A DNA stretch of 64,000 bases from Ricinus communis (Eukaryota > Streptophyta > Magnoliopsida > Malpighiales > Euphorbiaceae): NCBI RefSeq assembly GCF_019578655.1, contig NC_063260.1, forward strand, positions 22,778,888 through 22,842,887, written 5' to 3'. This document shows, piece after piece, positions 23,711 through 36,524 of the stretch. The notes under the pieces are model-generated. The model saw only the letters and a list, made by a program, of their open reading frames with translations. It did not search any database and was not told the origin of the DNA. Position 1 is the stretch's first letter; each line of letters starts with the position of its first letter. The position numbers were made by a program, and so were the translations under genes.

Positions 23711-26700
23711 ATATTTTCTGTGCTATGCTATAAAAACCCAAATAACCACTTCTGGTATCTTCAAGTTAGGCAGAAGGACAGGAATTTAATGCTTCTACAC
23801 TACACCTTTTTCTCTTTTCTATATGATTTGATTAATTGGGTTTAGCTTCTCTGCAGATTCTTCGCAAAACAGAAAGAAAGAGAGAGGAAGAGAAGAGATT
23901 TGATAAAAGAGTATATATATATAAAGCAAGATGCAGATAGATACATTATAATAATAATAATAATAATAAATATGAGACTTATTTAGAAATAAAAAATGGG
24001 TTGCTTGAACGTCAAGTTTGGTTATCATACAGTATATACGTGTACATAACAAAATTAGTGCAGTCTTGTTTATCATTTTCGGGTTGCTTTAATTCTTGCA
24101 TACTCGGATGTTTTATGCGTTGAATTTTTTTTTATTGGCTCGGTGTATATTTTTATTTATATATTAAATTAATAAATAATTAAAATATATTTATCAGTTT
24201 TAAATAATAAGATATATATAAATCAAAGTGTAAAACATAAACTCTCCAATAAAAAATTTTCTTTGCATATTGTTGAAATACTAACATATACCAATGCATT
24301 AATTAATACACATATATACATTTAAAAAAAAAAGAATTTTTTATTAGCTTTTAGTTTTGGAAAGTTAGAACTAAAATAAAATGTTGAATAGAAAAAAGAT
24401 TTAATTAAAGAAGGACGTTTTACCTCTTTAGAAGATGCAATGTCAACCTAGAGTATGCTTAAAGCTAAAAATGTTAAAGAGTAAAATGAAATGAAAATTA
24501 CAATATGGCTGTATTTTGTATGTGTATATATATAAAAGTATATTTTACACCAAATTGTATTGCCATTTCTACTAAATTACTATTCCATTTCTTCGCCTAG
24601 ACTTCTCACATCAAGAAAACTTGACCTCTCTCTCTCCTACATTATTTCTTTTATCCAATTTGAAACAAACAGTATTTTGGCATAATTTATTACTGCAAAT
24701 GGTTTCCCTCCAAAATTAAAATTTATAATTACTTTAATTACCGCCATTCCACCAAGTAATTTTTAGGTTGTATTTAGTTGAAATCTATAAAATTTTAAAA
24801 TTTATTTACAAATCTAAAATTTATATATTTTAAATTAGATGAAAGTTCTACGTAATCAAATTTATATGAAATCGATTGTAGCTAATTTAAATTATAACAA
24901 AATAGATAGAATTTTTAACTGAACCATATTAGTAAGTTAATATATATTTCAATTACATCAAAAAATCTCTTTTAACTTAATCATTTTTATTTTACTTTCT
25001 CTTTCATATTTTCTTTTTAAATAAAATGAATTTTCTTATGGATTTCTGCCGCAAAATAAGAATAAAGTCCCCTGCATGCTAACGCCGGACACTTTACCAT
25101 TAAAATCGACATTAAGAAAAACATTTATTTTGACAATAAAAAATGTGAATTTCGTGTATGACTTAATTCTTTGAAATTCTATTTAATGCATTAAATATTT
25201 TAACCATTTACAAGAAAGAGTCATTTAATTAGGAATATTGCACTCTTCTCTCTTTCATTTAACAAAATATGCACTTATATCCTCTATTTTCTACTCTCCA
25301 TTATAATCAATACTCTGTTAGTTTATTTAGTCAAAATATTAATGTCATGAGATAAAATATGTAAAATTAAAGTTAATTTTCCTGTTAATTATTTCGATCA
25401 CTAATAATCTCATATGTAGTAGTTTATATTAGAGATGAAATATATATATTTTAGAAAAAAAAAAAAAGACAAGAATGTGGAATAGAATAAATTTCATGAA
25501 ATACTCATAATAAAATATGATATTACTAAATTACTTAATCAGCGATTATGTTTAAAAAAAAAAAATAATAATAATTCACTCGCTTTCGCTACAAGCCTAT
25601 TGTTTTTGCTTTGATCACAAGATTATAGAAAACCGTCAGCAGCTAACGCACCTCCCAATCACCTGCGGACCAAACTAAACAAGCAAAGGATGTGATTGGG
25701 GACAGCCTGGCAGCCCCAAGAAAGCTGAAAGATTACTACTGTACTGTATAATGTCCCACACGTAGTTTTCTTGCATTATTAAGCGACATGTTGTGGATAT
25801 ATTTTTGTTCGCGTCCTCTCCTTCAGCTTCTCAAAGAAGCAATAACACAAAGCTTCTTTCTTAAGTTTTCTAGCTTCTACCTTTAACGTATGGATTAGGG
25901 TTTTGAAAACTTTGGCAATATGTATGTTTCCATATTCTAATGATGGGTCCTCTAGTTCTTGTTTTCAATAGTCGCCTAGCTTCTTTAACTATGGGATTTT
26001 GTTATGTGCATACAAATGTTATATATAATTTTATATATATGTTTATTTAATAATTAATATGCTCAAAAGATTTTAGTTGGTAAAAAGTTTGTAATTATTC
26101 TTTTATTAGAATTATATTTAATTAGGCACCAAAGATACATTTATACTTTTATAAATAGATAATTTAATTAGTATACTTTGTAAAAGCTAACATGAGATAA
26201 TAATATTCATTTAAAAAAAATGAGATAACGATGTCATGTTAAATAATTAATATTTGCATGTTTATATTGTGAATAGAAATTGTATTCATTCTATAAGTCT
26301 ATTGTAAATAAGTACGTGTTCATCGTACGAGTCTATACGGTTATTTTGTTATGTATTTATGCTGAAACTTGAATTATTGAAGGATGTGAAGTTAAGAAGA
26401 TTGCTTAACTGCAATGACACAGAACAAGAAAGCTACATGCGATTATGAAGCAAATATTTGGAAACTCTCTTGTTTTTCTTTTCACAAATAAGTTTCAAAG
26501 AAGCAATACTTGTAATTCATATGGGTAATCCAGGGAAACTTTAGGTTGACACGAAGAAACAAGGGAACCATCAGAAAAGTTTTATGTATGAAAGAATAAG
26601 TGATTGACGTGAAGGTCATTTTCCAAGTCAAACAATATAACATGTATATATGTGAAGAGAGGGATCTTAATTCCAAGAAAATAGGTGCCAGAGTGATATG

Positions 26701-26882
26701 GAGAACATTTCCAAGATGGAACTACATTTTATAAAGTGGGAATCCACGACTTCTGTTTCTAGTGCGCTACATAACTTTGTTAGAAAATATTGAATACATC
26801 TCCACTGCGGTCTCCTACATTATGTTTATATATTTATTGGAATTTCAAAAAGACCATGGGTTTAGGGTTTAGAGTTAATGAG

Positions 26883-26929
<47 letters not shown>

Positions 26930-27349
26930 GCATGCATAGAGCTTTAATTTGCATCCAATAGGTGAGACATGATCTAGGAACTTACTTTATGCTTTAAAAA
27001 TATAAATTTACCTTCAAAAGTACATGGAGTTTGGAAAATTTTGTACATTAGTCGTTATAAATTGAAAACTTCTTCATCAAGGGAACTCGACAGGATTTGC
27101 TACTCGTATCGCATATTCCCTTTCTTTCTCCTTTTACAAGTCCTCATAATCATCCTTTTGGCTTTTAATTAATTAGCTTTCGAATCCCAACTAAATGACT
27201 AACTTGTCATCTTTTACTATATTGCAGAGTATACATATAAATATTCGTGCATATACAAAAGCTGTCTATTAAATCGGTCGCAATTTACATTTCACGTATA
27301 GTTCAAGTAGCGTGAGAGGCCTTCTATCCGAGTTTTTTTTTTATATTAA
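23711..27349. other. NAC promoter region and AT-rich spacer
   Basis: This is a long stretch without a gene. Features seen are an AAT run near 23949-23970 and a GC-moderate island at 25610-25760 containing a 9-bp inverted pair (cccaatcac / gtgattggg). A (TA)n microsatellite at 26885-26936 is listed separately. The open frames are short and have no recognisable content. Confidence 0.6.
26885..26936. repeat. (TA)n microsatellite
   Basis: This is an uninterrupted run of about 26 TA units in intergenic DNA. Such tracts are common in plant spacers and usually polymorphic. Confidence 0.95.
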
Positions 27350-28765
27350 TGTTCTATTTAAGGCTGAGCATGGATCTCGGTGATTCCCGTCCGAATCGAA
27401 TAGTACCGAAAAATATCAGAACTAAAATAACCGAAATTCTTTATAACCAAATTGAATTGATCCGAATTTTTTTACTATTACGGTATGGTACTGGTTCTTT
27501 AGTAAAAAACTGTACCCTAACCGTACCAACCAATCCGTCTTGTACTTATCCGGACCAAACCGTAGAACTGAATTTTTTTACATATATTTATTAATAATTA
27601 TTTATATTATATAAATAATGCCTATTAAAAATAACTATAATATTATCAAATACTTTATACTCTATAAAAAAATTTGGTTTATATTTATCATTTTATATAA
27701 TTCAAGTAATTATTATCGAAATAAGAAAAAAATACTACATATTAAAAGTAACTATAATATTATAATGTACTTTATACTCTATAAAAAAGTATAAGTTATA
27801 TATTAGTATATCATATAGTATACTGATACTGATACATTACTCTAATACTAAATTTATAATTTACTATCTACTAACTTAACCCTAATACATTTTTTTACCA
27901 CATACTACAAGCCTATATCTAACAATTTGAACACACCGTCTTCCTCTTTAGAATACACCACCGCATCTCCCATTTTGCAATTCAGAAAGATAAAATCCCT
28001 AAAGCAAATCTCTGGACAGAAAATCAAAAGGAAAAAGCTCGCGTAAACGTCTTTCTATTTAGAACACACCGCCGCACCTCTCAATTTTTAATTCAGAAAG
28101 ACAAAATCCCTAAGGCAAATTTCTGGACAGAAAATTAAAAAGAAGAAGGAAGAAATTGGCTCGCCTAGACGTCTTCCTTTTTAGCGCCACACATAATTGG
28201 CTCGCAGAAAGGCAGAAGCAAGAATTGGTTCGCGTAGACGTCTTCCTCTTTAGTGCTCTCTCTTTCCATAACTGTGCCACCATTGCTCAGTCTCGGGTAT
28301 TTTTCTTTTCTTTTTTACTTTTTTACTTTTATTTTTGTTGGATAGATTGTTGGCTACAACTGTGAAAAATATTTTATTTTAAGGATTGCCATCTGTAAAA
28401 TATTTTTATGCTAGCAGTAACATATATTTTAATGGTTTATATTAGAACATTGAATGAATTATTATATTTACAAGTGACTGAATTGCAAAACATGTTGTTC
28501 AAGAATGTGATTGTAATTCTAATTTAGATTTTCATGTTACTTTCTTTGGGTTGGTAATCATATTTTCTCTAGATATATTTGATTAAAGATGAGATTAAAG
28601 TTGTATTTTTAATATTTTTTAAAACCGAAAATAGCACCGAACCAAACTGTATTTTACCGTAAAAATTGGTACAATACGGTACGGATCCTTTTATGTTTGG
28701 TATGGTACTGGTACATTCAACTTTAAAAGAACTGAGGTTTAGTATGGTATTGGTGATTTATAGAT
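27350..28765. mobile_element. Possible hAT-like non-autonomous element with internal tandem repeats
   Basis: Both ends are crowded with short accgta/tacggt-type words in the two orientations (left around 27395-27560, right around 28620-28760), as in the subterminal repeats of hAT elements. The start aaggctgagcatgga is reminiscent of their terminal sequence. In the middle, a unit starting acgtctt(t/c)c is repeated at about 27936, 28047, 28169 and 28238, carrying the words aaaatccctaa and ctggacagaaaat. I could not find a matching right terminus or an 8-bp target duplication, so the limits and class are tentative. The short frames do not encode a transposase. Confidence 0.4.
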
Positions 28766-30363
28766 AACCAAATTATAGAAAATAAATTTTTCTTTGAAAA
28801 ATATTTTCTTTACAAAATATTTTTCGGCGTTTGATTGCAATATTAGTGCTCCGTTTGTTTGCGAAAAATAATTTTCTCTTTGAAAAACCTTTTTTCTAAA
28901 AAATATATTTCAGAAAAAGATAATATTCTCCGGCATTTAATTGCAAAATTAAGAATCACTTGAAAAATATTTTTTAATATTCGACTGGAGTTTAGATTTA
29001 TTTTTTTTAAAAGAATAATCTATACTATTACATATCATATTTGTATTGGACTTAGTTTATTAAACCTATAAATAATACTGAAAAGAGAAGCAAAATAGAA
29101 GATTATATTCAAAAAAAAATTATAATATTGATCTTTTCCATATGTCTTTGTATTCAATAAGTATTGAAAATCTAGTAACATGTCTTTAAGGTTTTGGAAA
29201 ATAACTTTCCATTCTCTAAATGGAAAGTTATTTTATGTATTTTGAAATGATTTTTGTTTAAGCAATAAATTATTTTCTTTTCTCTTATTTTTTTTAGTGT
29301 CCTAAAAATTAAAAAATAAGATAAAATATTTCTCAAAAAAATATTTTTTAAAAACAAACAAAGCCTAATTGAGTTTTTATTTTTTATGGCGAGTATAAAA
29401 GGCTTACTACTGACTGTTGTGCAGTTCACGGTCTAGTGGTCCTTTTTTCTTAGAGTGTGTCCTCCTTAATATAAAAAAATAGTTAGTCATTATTTTAATA
29501 TATATATTTAACTTATATTATTAGTAAATAATAATTTTGTCGATGTGTTATAAAATTAGCCTTCCTTGGAATTTTTAATATTAATTTATGTAATTATTAT
29601 ATTAAGTAATTAATTTCTTTTTTTAATAGCATATTAATTATATAATAATAACAAAATTCAGTAATGGATCTTCTTATGTAAATGATGATAATCTCATATC
29701 AAATGAGTTGGTGCTTCGCTTTTTAGTGCTTTTATTCTACTTATCAGATGTATTACTATAATTCTAGCGCCATCATTTGTCTCTTATTTATATGCACAAC
29801 GATTTAATTTGGTTTCTTTCGGGTGGAAATGTGGAATTATTGGTAAATATGTCTGGTAAATGTGCTAATTAAATTTTTAAGTATGAATCCTTTTCTACAA
29901 GTTAACATGCTACTACCATCATTGTTGTTTTTCCCTTTTCTTCTGCAATGGAAATAATAATGGAAAACCATATGCAACTAGTAGTGGAATGATATTTCAT
30001 GAAAATGATGAGGCCCAAGAGGCCATAGCATAAACTTTTCACATGCCATATGAATGCAATCCAAACCACCATTTGCGTATCATTGGGCCCGATAACTCTG
30101 GCCTCATATTTAGCCCAGGAAGAAATTAGAGAGATAGCATTACTGATTAGAACTGGGCTTCTATGCTTTTTCTGTAACATATATTTCAGTCTAGTCTTTT
30201 AATAATTCGACAAAAAACTACACTTTAATCCTTTTTTAGAATTTCCTTTTCTAGTTTAGACTTATATCCTGATCTATATAAAAAAACTAATAAATAATTA
30301 ACATATTACTAATTCTAATAATTAAATATTTATTAATCTTCTAATATTAAATTATAAAATACT

Positions 30364-30416
<53 letters not shown>

Positions 30417-30917
30417 ACATTTTATATTAAAATTTAATTATGTATTAACGAATTCACGCAAGGAAATTGTAGATGAGTGATGATGGGTGACGATGGTGCA
30501 GGAATTTCAAATGACTAATCGCAATTATACAAAAATGATTAACAAGAAAGCCAATCAATCTAATCATGAACCAATGGCATGCTAAAGATACTATACAGAA
30601 AATAGACTAGAAATAATGGGTTCCTTTCACTCTAAAAGAGATCCCTACCCTGCATGAAAACAAAAAATTAAATTCACCGTCCCTAGCGACAAGTCACCGG
30701 CCCTGCCCTGTCCCATTCAACATGCTTCCCCTTAAATTTTAGGCCCACTTGACGAACTCTGCCACTTTATAATCAGAATCAAAATTTACATCTCCAGTTC
30801 TCTACATAGTTTCCATCTTCAACACTATAAGATTTCTGATTTTTCCCTTTTTACATTAATTTTGACTCGTATGATCTACAAATCAAATCATGAAAATGCA
30901 TCATAATCCAATTCCAA
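28766..30917. other. AT-rich intergenic spacer
   Basis: This is spacer with a (TA)n run (30369-30412). The region 29900-30180 has an open minus-strand frame of about 90 codons and a less AT-rich composition, but the protein resembles nothing I know. The 3' UTR of the leftward kinase gene should lie just left of 30918. Confidence 0.55.
30369..30412. repeat. (TA)n microsatellite
   Basis: About 22 uninterrupted TA units in intergenic DNA. Confidence 0.95.
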
Positions 30918-31925
30918 TCATGTACATATCTCGCTCTCCAAACTGTTTAAAATTGCTGCTACTTGAACAATCGTAGGCCTATTTTTCCTACTATTGCTTA
31001 CACAAGCTGAAGCAACCTTTGACAGTCTTATAATTTGATTCATATCAGAAGGTAATGCAAGTCTAGGGTCCAAAAGTTCACTAAACTTCATTTCTTTAAT
31101 CAAAGGCAACGCCCACTTAACAAGTAGCCCCCCTTCACTTCTTCTACCAGTCAAAAGCTCTAACAAAACTACCCCAAACCCATAAACATCACTTGCTTTA
31201 CAAGGTCCACCGCCACCAGTCTGACTCCAATACTCATCATCCACATATCCAGCTAGCCCTCTCTTCTCATTAGGTGCTAAAAAATAGAGCCCATAATCAC
31301 AAACCCTAGGACAGAACTTCACATCTAATAGCACATTTGATGCCTTAAAACACCCATGTACGACATTTGGTGCCATCCCTTCATGCAAGTATTGCATCCC
31401 ACTAGCTGCACCGGCGCCGATCCTCAGTCTCCGGCTCCAATCCAATAATGAACCGCCGTCAGAATTTTCATGCAAATAAAAATCTAAACTAGCCATACCA
31501 ACAAATTCCGTAACAATGATTCTCTCACCAGGAGCTTGAGAGAACCCTAATATAGGCACTATATTAGAATGTTGAGCTAAAGAAAGAGTTTTGAGTATCG
31601 AAGAGAACCCAAAACCAGGATTACTTAAAACAAGAGATGGGTGTATTCTTTTAACAGCTACTAGCTGTTGTCTTGGCAATATTACAGCTGCATATACTGT
31701 CCCTAAATGACCTGTACCAACAATTCTGCGATGATTGAAGCCATCAGTAGCAGCATCAATATCTGTTAATGAATATGTCGGTGCAGAAACCTTGACCGAA
31801 AGTGTTTCTTCAGATTCTACAGGTTTCTTTCTACAAAAGAAGATCAGTACCAGACCAAGGATGACAAGAGTAATTGCAAGAAGAGACAAGATAAAATCAT
31901 AAGCAATTTGCTCAGCAGAATTCAT
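30918..31925 (-). CDS. Membrane-anchored receptor-like pseudokinase, no ectodomain
   Basis: A single exon encodes 335 residues. A very short N-terminus is followed by one membrane span (about 9-30) and a CRKK stop-transfer signal, so the kinase domain faces the cytosol with almost nothing outside. The kinase fold is recognisable: glycine loop GTGHLG (70-75), ATP-binding lysine K92 in VAVKR, and a RLK-type AATDGF lead-in. The catalytic HRD is H190-G-C, so the catalytic aspartate is missing. K194 and N197 of that loop remain, and DFG reads D210-Y-G. By these residues it should bind nucleotide poorly or at least not transfer phosphate, and it probably acts as a scaffold or allosteric partner. 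From memory it resembles the Arabidopsis At1g28390/At5g23170 kinase-like group; I do not assign a function. HSL1 lies about 4.6 kb away on the same strand. Confidence 0.88.
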   Translation of the reverse strand: MNSAEQIAYDFILSLLAITLVILGLVLIFFCRKKPVESEETLSVKVSAPTYSLTDIDAATDGFNHRRIVGTGHLGTVYAAVILPRQQLVAVKRIHPSLVLSNPGFGFSSILKTLSLAQHSNIVPILGFSQAPGERIIVTEFVGMASLDFYLHENSDGGSLLDWSRRLRIGAGAASGMQYLHEGMAPNVVHGCFKASNVLLDVKFCPRVCDYGLYFLAPNEKRGLAGYVDDEYWSQTGGGGPCKASDVYGFGVVLLELLTGRRSEGGLLVKWALPLIKEMKFSELLDPRLALPSDMNQIIRLSKVASACVSNSRKNRPTIVQVAAILNSLESEICT

Positions 31926-32054
31926 AGTTTTTTAATTTTGAATTTTCTTGATGTTCTTGGGGTACGGTTTTTGATTGATAACCTGATATAATGATGGGAG
32001 AAATGGTGTAGGAGGAGAAGTAGGCTACCCTACGACTGTTCTTGCAAGAAAATT

Positions 32055-32063
32055 ATTTATATA
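32055..32063 (-). promoter_or_regulatory. Likely TATA box of the pseudokinase gene
   Basis: The minus strand reads TATATAAAT about 130 bases upstream of the start codon. This is a near-consensus plant TATA word that would give a leader of roughly 100 bases. I saw no other good candidate in the interval. Confidence 0.45.
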
Positions 32064-34319
32064 ATGGATTGAGTTACAGAAAGATGATAAGAAGTGAAGA
32101 ATTGAAAGAAAAAGACAATTGAGAAAAGATGAGGCATCTAACTGGCGTAAAATGTGTATGCTTTGAAAAATGGAGATTTTTTGGTAAGAAAGTTGGAATT
32201 CTATATTTTCCTTTTGATTTATAGTTATGGTTGGCCGCCCTCTCTTTCTTTGTACTTTTCCATAAGTGCTGATGAAACTGTTAACAAAAAATTTGCTTAG
32301 ATTTGACCAAATTCTTTTTTTTTTTTTTATAGATTTAGATTTAGATTTTATGATGATTATATGTGATGCATTTACTTTACTTTATATGTCTATCTGTGTT
32401 TTGGTTTGTCATGATTAGGTAATAATTCTGGTCGATAAGGTTCATCAAAATTTGCAAAATAAGGTTGTTTTCTTATAAGGATTGTTATTTTATTAATAAT
32501 ATCTAACTAATCACTTATTCGTTTAATTGAACAATAATTCTTAATTTTAAAAAATATTAATTAAATGTTAATATCATTTTATAAAATTTAATTAATAAAT
32601 TATTAGAAGTTTCTTTCATCTTAAATGATACATTATCAATTATACCTTCCATTAAATTGTTGTTACATATATTTGATTTAATATTGATAAAATTTAACAC
32701 AAATAAATATTTTTTAAATAAATTCAAATTTGACTTACTAAAAACCATTGTGTAACTAATGAATTGGACTGATAAATATTGATAGTGATATTAACAACTC
32801 ATTTGATTTTAAGGAAGTGCCTCCTAACATTTAACTGGTCTTGCATACTCTCTATTTATTATATGAAACCTACAAAAATGTTATTATAAGAAAGATTGTT
32901 AAGATGTGTCTATCTGCGACAGATTTTTTTCTTTTTCTTTAGTTTCCATTGCTGTTATTGTAACAGGGGATAATGTTACAAAAGCTATTATTGATTTTCT
33001 TGTAGGCAATCAGGCCTGCATGTAGCATATCTCAAGCTTTTTTATTTAACAGTATTAATTTAAATAAGGTTTTTTTCGTTAATGAAAGTTTTAAATTTGA
33101 AGAGGATTTAAATTTTGTTAGTACGAATGTAAGTGCAATTAATAATTTTGGTTTATCTTTTTTTTTTTTTAATTTAAAAAGATAAAAGAACACGTTTAGC
33201 CTTCTAATAAAAGATAATTATAGTAAAAGTATTGACAGGATTGAATAAATAAAGATTAGCTGATAAATGGTGCGGTGTCTGTTGAATGGACGGGATCCGT
33301 ACAGCCAGTATCTTTGCAGTATGATGGAACTCTGAACTAATCACCTTCTAGTCCATATAAGCCAAAACCCAGCAAATTCGTGGAATAAGGGAAGGGGGGC
33401 GGGGATGGGTTTTGTGGAACTTTCCCATCCAACCGACATAAGCAAGACATACAAAACATATTACATGGGAAAATATTATAATCTCGTCACTAATGTTTTA
33501 GCCAATCTTTTTCGCCATTAGATTTGGCCTTTATACGAGGGGTAAACTGTGAAGTCTAATAGTTTATAGTCATTTGATATGTACTAGATTTACTTTTGAT
33601 AATAATTTGAAAGATGTTGTTAGTCCTAATGCTTTGGTTTCCAGAGATAAGAGCTAAAGATATCAAGAAAAGATTTGAAGGGAAAGAGTGGCAAGAATAG
33701 GTGGTTCTTTCTTAAACTTTGATTTTGAGCAAATGGCAATTGGGTTTTTGTTATATTATTATTTTGTGTTCTTTGAACTTGGTGTTCAGAGTTGCTTGTT
33801 TTATTTTGTACTTATATGCTGGAAATTGAACTTCATTATGATAATAAAAGGAAATTACTGTGAAGTCTCTAGTTTACTGTGTCAACGAAAAAGTAACCAT
33901 AGATTTTTTTATAACTTTACAGGGTTTCCAACTAAGAAACCGGCCCAACCGAGGCCAGGTTCAAACGTGGCAGCCCATGTCCGATTTTGAATAAATTGTA
34001 TTTTGATATTTGCTATGCAGATCATATGTTGGGCTTTTGTAATTCTTTCACCCAAAATGCCAACTAGACCTGCAAATATTAGGCTCTCTTTTACAACATA
34101 TTAGCTCGGGCTTCCAATCAATTAGTTTCTTAATGATGCTGCTGCCCCTGTGCCTCCTTATAGCTTGACCTGGAACAATTACTAAAGTTAGAGACAGTTA
34201 GTCGTTAAGGTCTTTGGGATCTACAACAACAAATAAACCCCATACTTCATCTTATTACATGACATCTCAATTAATATCATTTCATGGGATATTATTTGGC
34301 ATTTGCCAATGCTTGAAGG
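32064..34319. other. Intergenic spacer
   Basis: This is mostly AT-rich. A GC-moderate patch at 33270-33420 and a 100-codon plus-strand frame at 33688-33990 show no recognisable domain. The latter is rich in F/Y/L, as expected of chance frames in T-rich DNA. Confidence 0.55.
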
Positions 34320-34955
34320 TAGGATTGTAAACCAACTAACAGCAAAGCTGGTTCAGAATTATTTATTGAGTTAATTGAGCTATGTTCGAGTTTAGTTTGA
34401 GTTTAATAATTTTATCAAATCGAATTCAAATTTAACAAAAGTTAATTTGTTAGCTTAATAGCTTGTTCATTTATTGGTTCGCTAGCTCGAGCTCGAACTT
34501 GGTTCATTTGAAAAGCTCTTGAACAAGCTAGTATTTAAGCTCATGAGCAAATTTATTTATTGGTAGGCTCGCGAGCTCAAACCTGAACTCTCTTGGTTTA
34601 GAAAGTTTATGAACATACTCGTATTCTACTTGATGAGCAGACTTATTTAATGATTTAAACTGGATTTTGAATTAATTTTATTTTTATATTCAAATTATAT
34701 ATTTATATTTATAAACTATAATACAATACGCACACATATATATAATAATTAATATTAAGAAATGCTTATATAACTATTTAGCAAATCAAATTTAAATTTA
34801 GCTTAATTAGCATAATAAACGAGCTATTTACGAATTGAGTTCGAGCTACTTGTGAGTGTAATAATTTTAAAATTAATTAAAATTGAACTTAAATATAAAA
34901 TCTCGAATCGAGTTCGAGCTCTTCAAAATTCGACTTGATTCGGTTCAATTACAAA
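34320..34955. mobile_element. Possible hAT (Ac/Ds-type) relic
   Basis: The left edge taggattgtaaacca resembles the TAGGGNTGTAAAC terminus common in plant hAT elements. The interior is packed with gagctcgagct / gagttcgagct words in both orientations, another mark of these elements. The right edge near 34940 (cggttcaattaca) is only a weak match to an inverted terminus, and I saw no target duplication. Probably an old, decayed copy. Confidence 0.4.
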
Positions 34956-35807
34956 AGTAAAAAAGAATTTGCAAATTCTTTTAGTCTGGAGAAATTTAAC
35001 TAAACCGAAACGAGAAGAACTGAGACCACATAAATTTAAATTTAAATTTAAATTTTGGAGTTATAAATATATCAACTCTATGTTCGATAATAAAAGCTTA
35101 AGTTGTTTTAAGACTTTAGAATTTTGAATTTAGTGTAGTTGAAGGGCTGTTATTGCAATAGAGATATTGGGCAGAGAGAAAAGGCAGTGAAACGTCCTCT
35201 GGTAGGGCGATGGGGGCATAGCAATAAAACTTCCAATCGAGGAATCGTGTTGATGTGCCCAAACAAGAGTCGTTTTAAAACTCAACTTTAAAGTCGTTAT
35301 GGGACCAGAAAGTGAAATGTGCCCCGGCCCCATTATAATTTATAAACCATTAGATCAGCATCCAATTCATTGATTATGACCATATTGTAGTCTCTGCCTC
35401 TCGGCTGGCGGTTCACGGGCGCACTAATGACTACACTTGAAATAAATTCGGAATATTCAAGACATGCACAGTTTTGCAATATGTTCAGAGGCTATAAACA
35501 TGTTCAACTTACAGGTTAAGTTCCATGAGCCAGTCTTAAGGAACAATGCTTATACAAGGGTAATCAAAATTAGTAGCTCTGAAGGTTCTTCTGCCTCACC
35601 TTGCCTTAAATCTTTTTAAATCATTAGTATAATATATTTTCATCCTCTTTTGATTAATTTGTTTAATATAATACGCGTGGTGTAGGCTGGCAATATATAA
35701 TATTTTGGATTTCTTATTTTATTTTGCATGAGAAATAAAGAACCATTTAGCCAGCTTATTATAGCTTGTAATAAACTAACGAGAATCCTTTAAACGGCCA
35801 GGCTAGC

Positions 35808-35849
<42 letters not shown>

Positions 35850-36524
35850 CACTGCCAAGCAATTGTCAGAGCAATAACAGGCCACAAAGGGATCCAGCAA
35901 CCCTTTCACTTAAATAGCAATGGACCCATCTCTAAAGGACCTGCCTCACCTAACTATTTCAATTCAAGTGCCTGATAAATGGCTATCTCACATTTCTAAT
36001 GGCATGTTGTACTACAGAGGCCAAAACCGGTAAACTCACCTCATATTCTAATACCTGCTAAATAATAATCTTACCAAATTAACTTTTTGAGTTGCATAGC
36101 ACACTACGTACAGCCATTCTGCAGAAATTCCCCTTGTTTGGCATCTTTTCATACTTATGTCATTAAAACAGAATTTGCCAGTAGTTGCTAATTAAGGCCC
36201 AACAGTTTTCAAGAAATTAAGTTGAGAGTAAAGAGAAGAACTCATTACTAAATATAGTATTAAATACTCTCAACAGTAATTACTTTACACGGGTACAAGA
36301 ACTCCTCGTTAATAACTTAACACCTCCTTCCCTTTCATTTTTTCACTTTTCTCACTATCCTTTTTTCCCTTCCCGTCAACTACTCTATCTGTATGGGAAG
36401 AAAGATTCATCTTTCTTTCATTTTTGTAATGCAAACACCAAACTCAAGGTAAAAACTGGGAAGCTGGCCCAGAAGAACTGAGGAGCTTTTCCTCGCTTGC
36501 CCAAAAAAAAAAGGATCGTAACAC
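34956..36524. other. Intergenic spacer with CT/TA microsatellite
   Basis: It contains a (CT)n-(TA)n compound repeat at 35808-35849. The final 200-300 bases before 36525 are probably the 3' UTR of the HSL1-type gene. No further gene is seen; the frame at 35130-35333 (minus) has no recognisable content. Confidence 0.55.
35808..35849. repeat. Compound (CT)n(TA)n microsatellite
   Basis: A CT run passes directly into a TA run, together about 42 bases, in spacer DNA downstream of the HSL1-type gene. Confidence 0.9.

Noticed and set aside
29902..30180. Minus-strand open frame of 92 codons
   Set aside because: The composition is mixed and no family is recognisable. It is isolated in spacer DNA, so a chance frame is the simplest reading.
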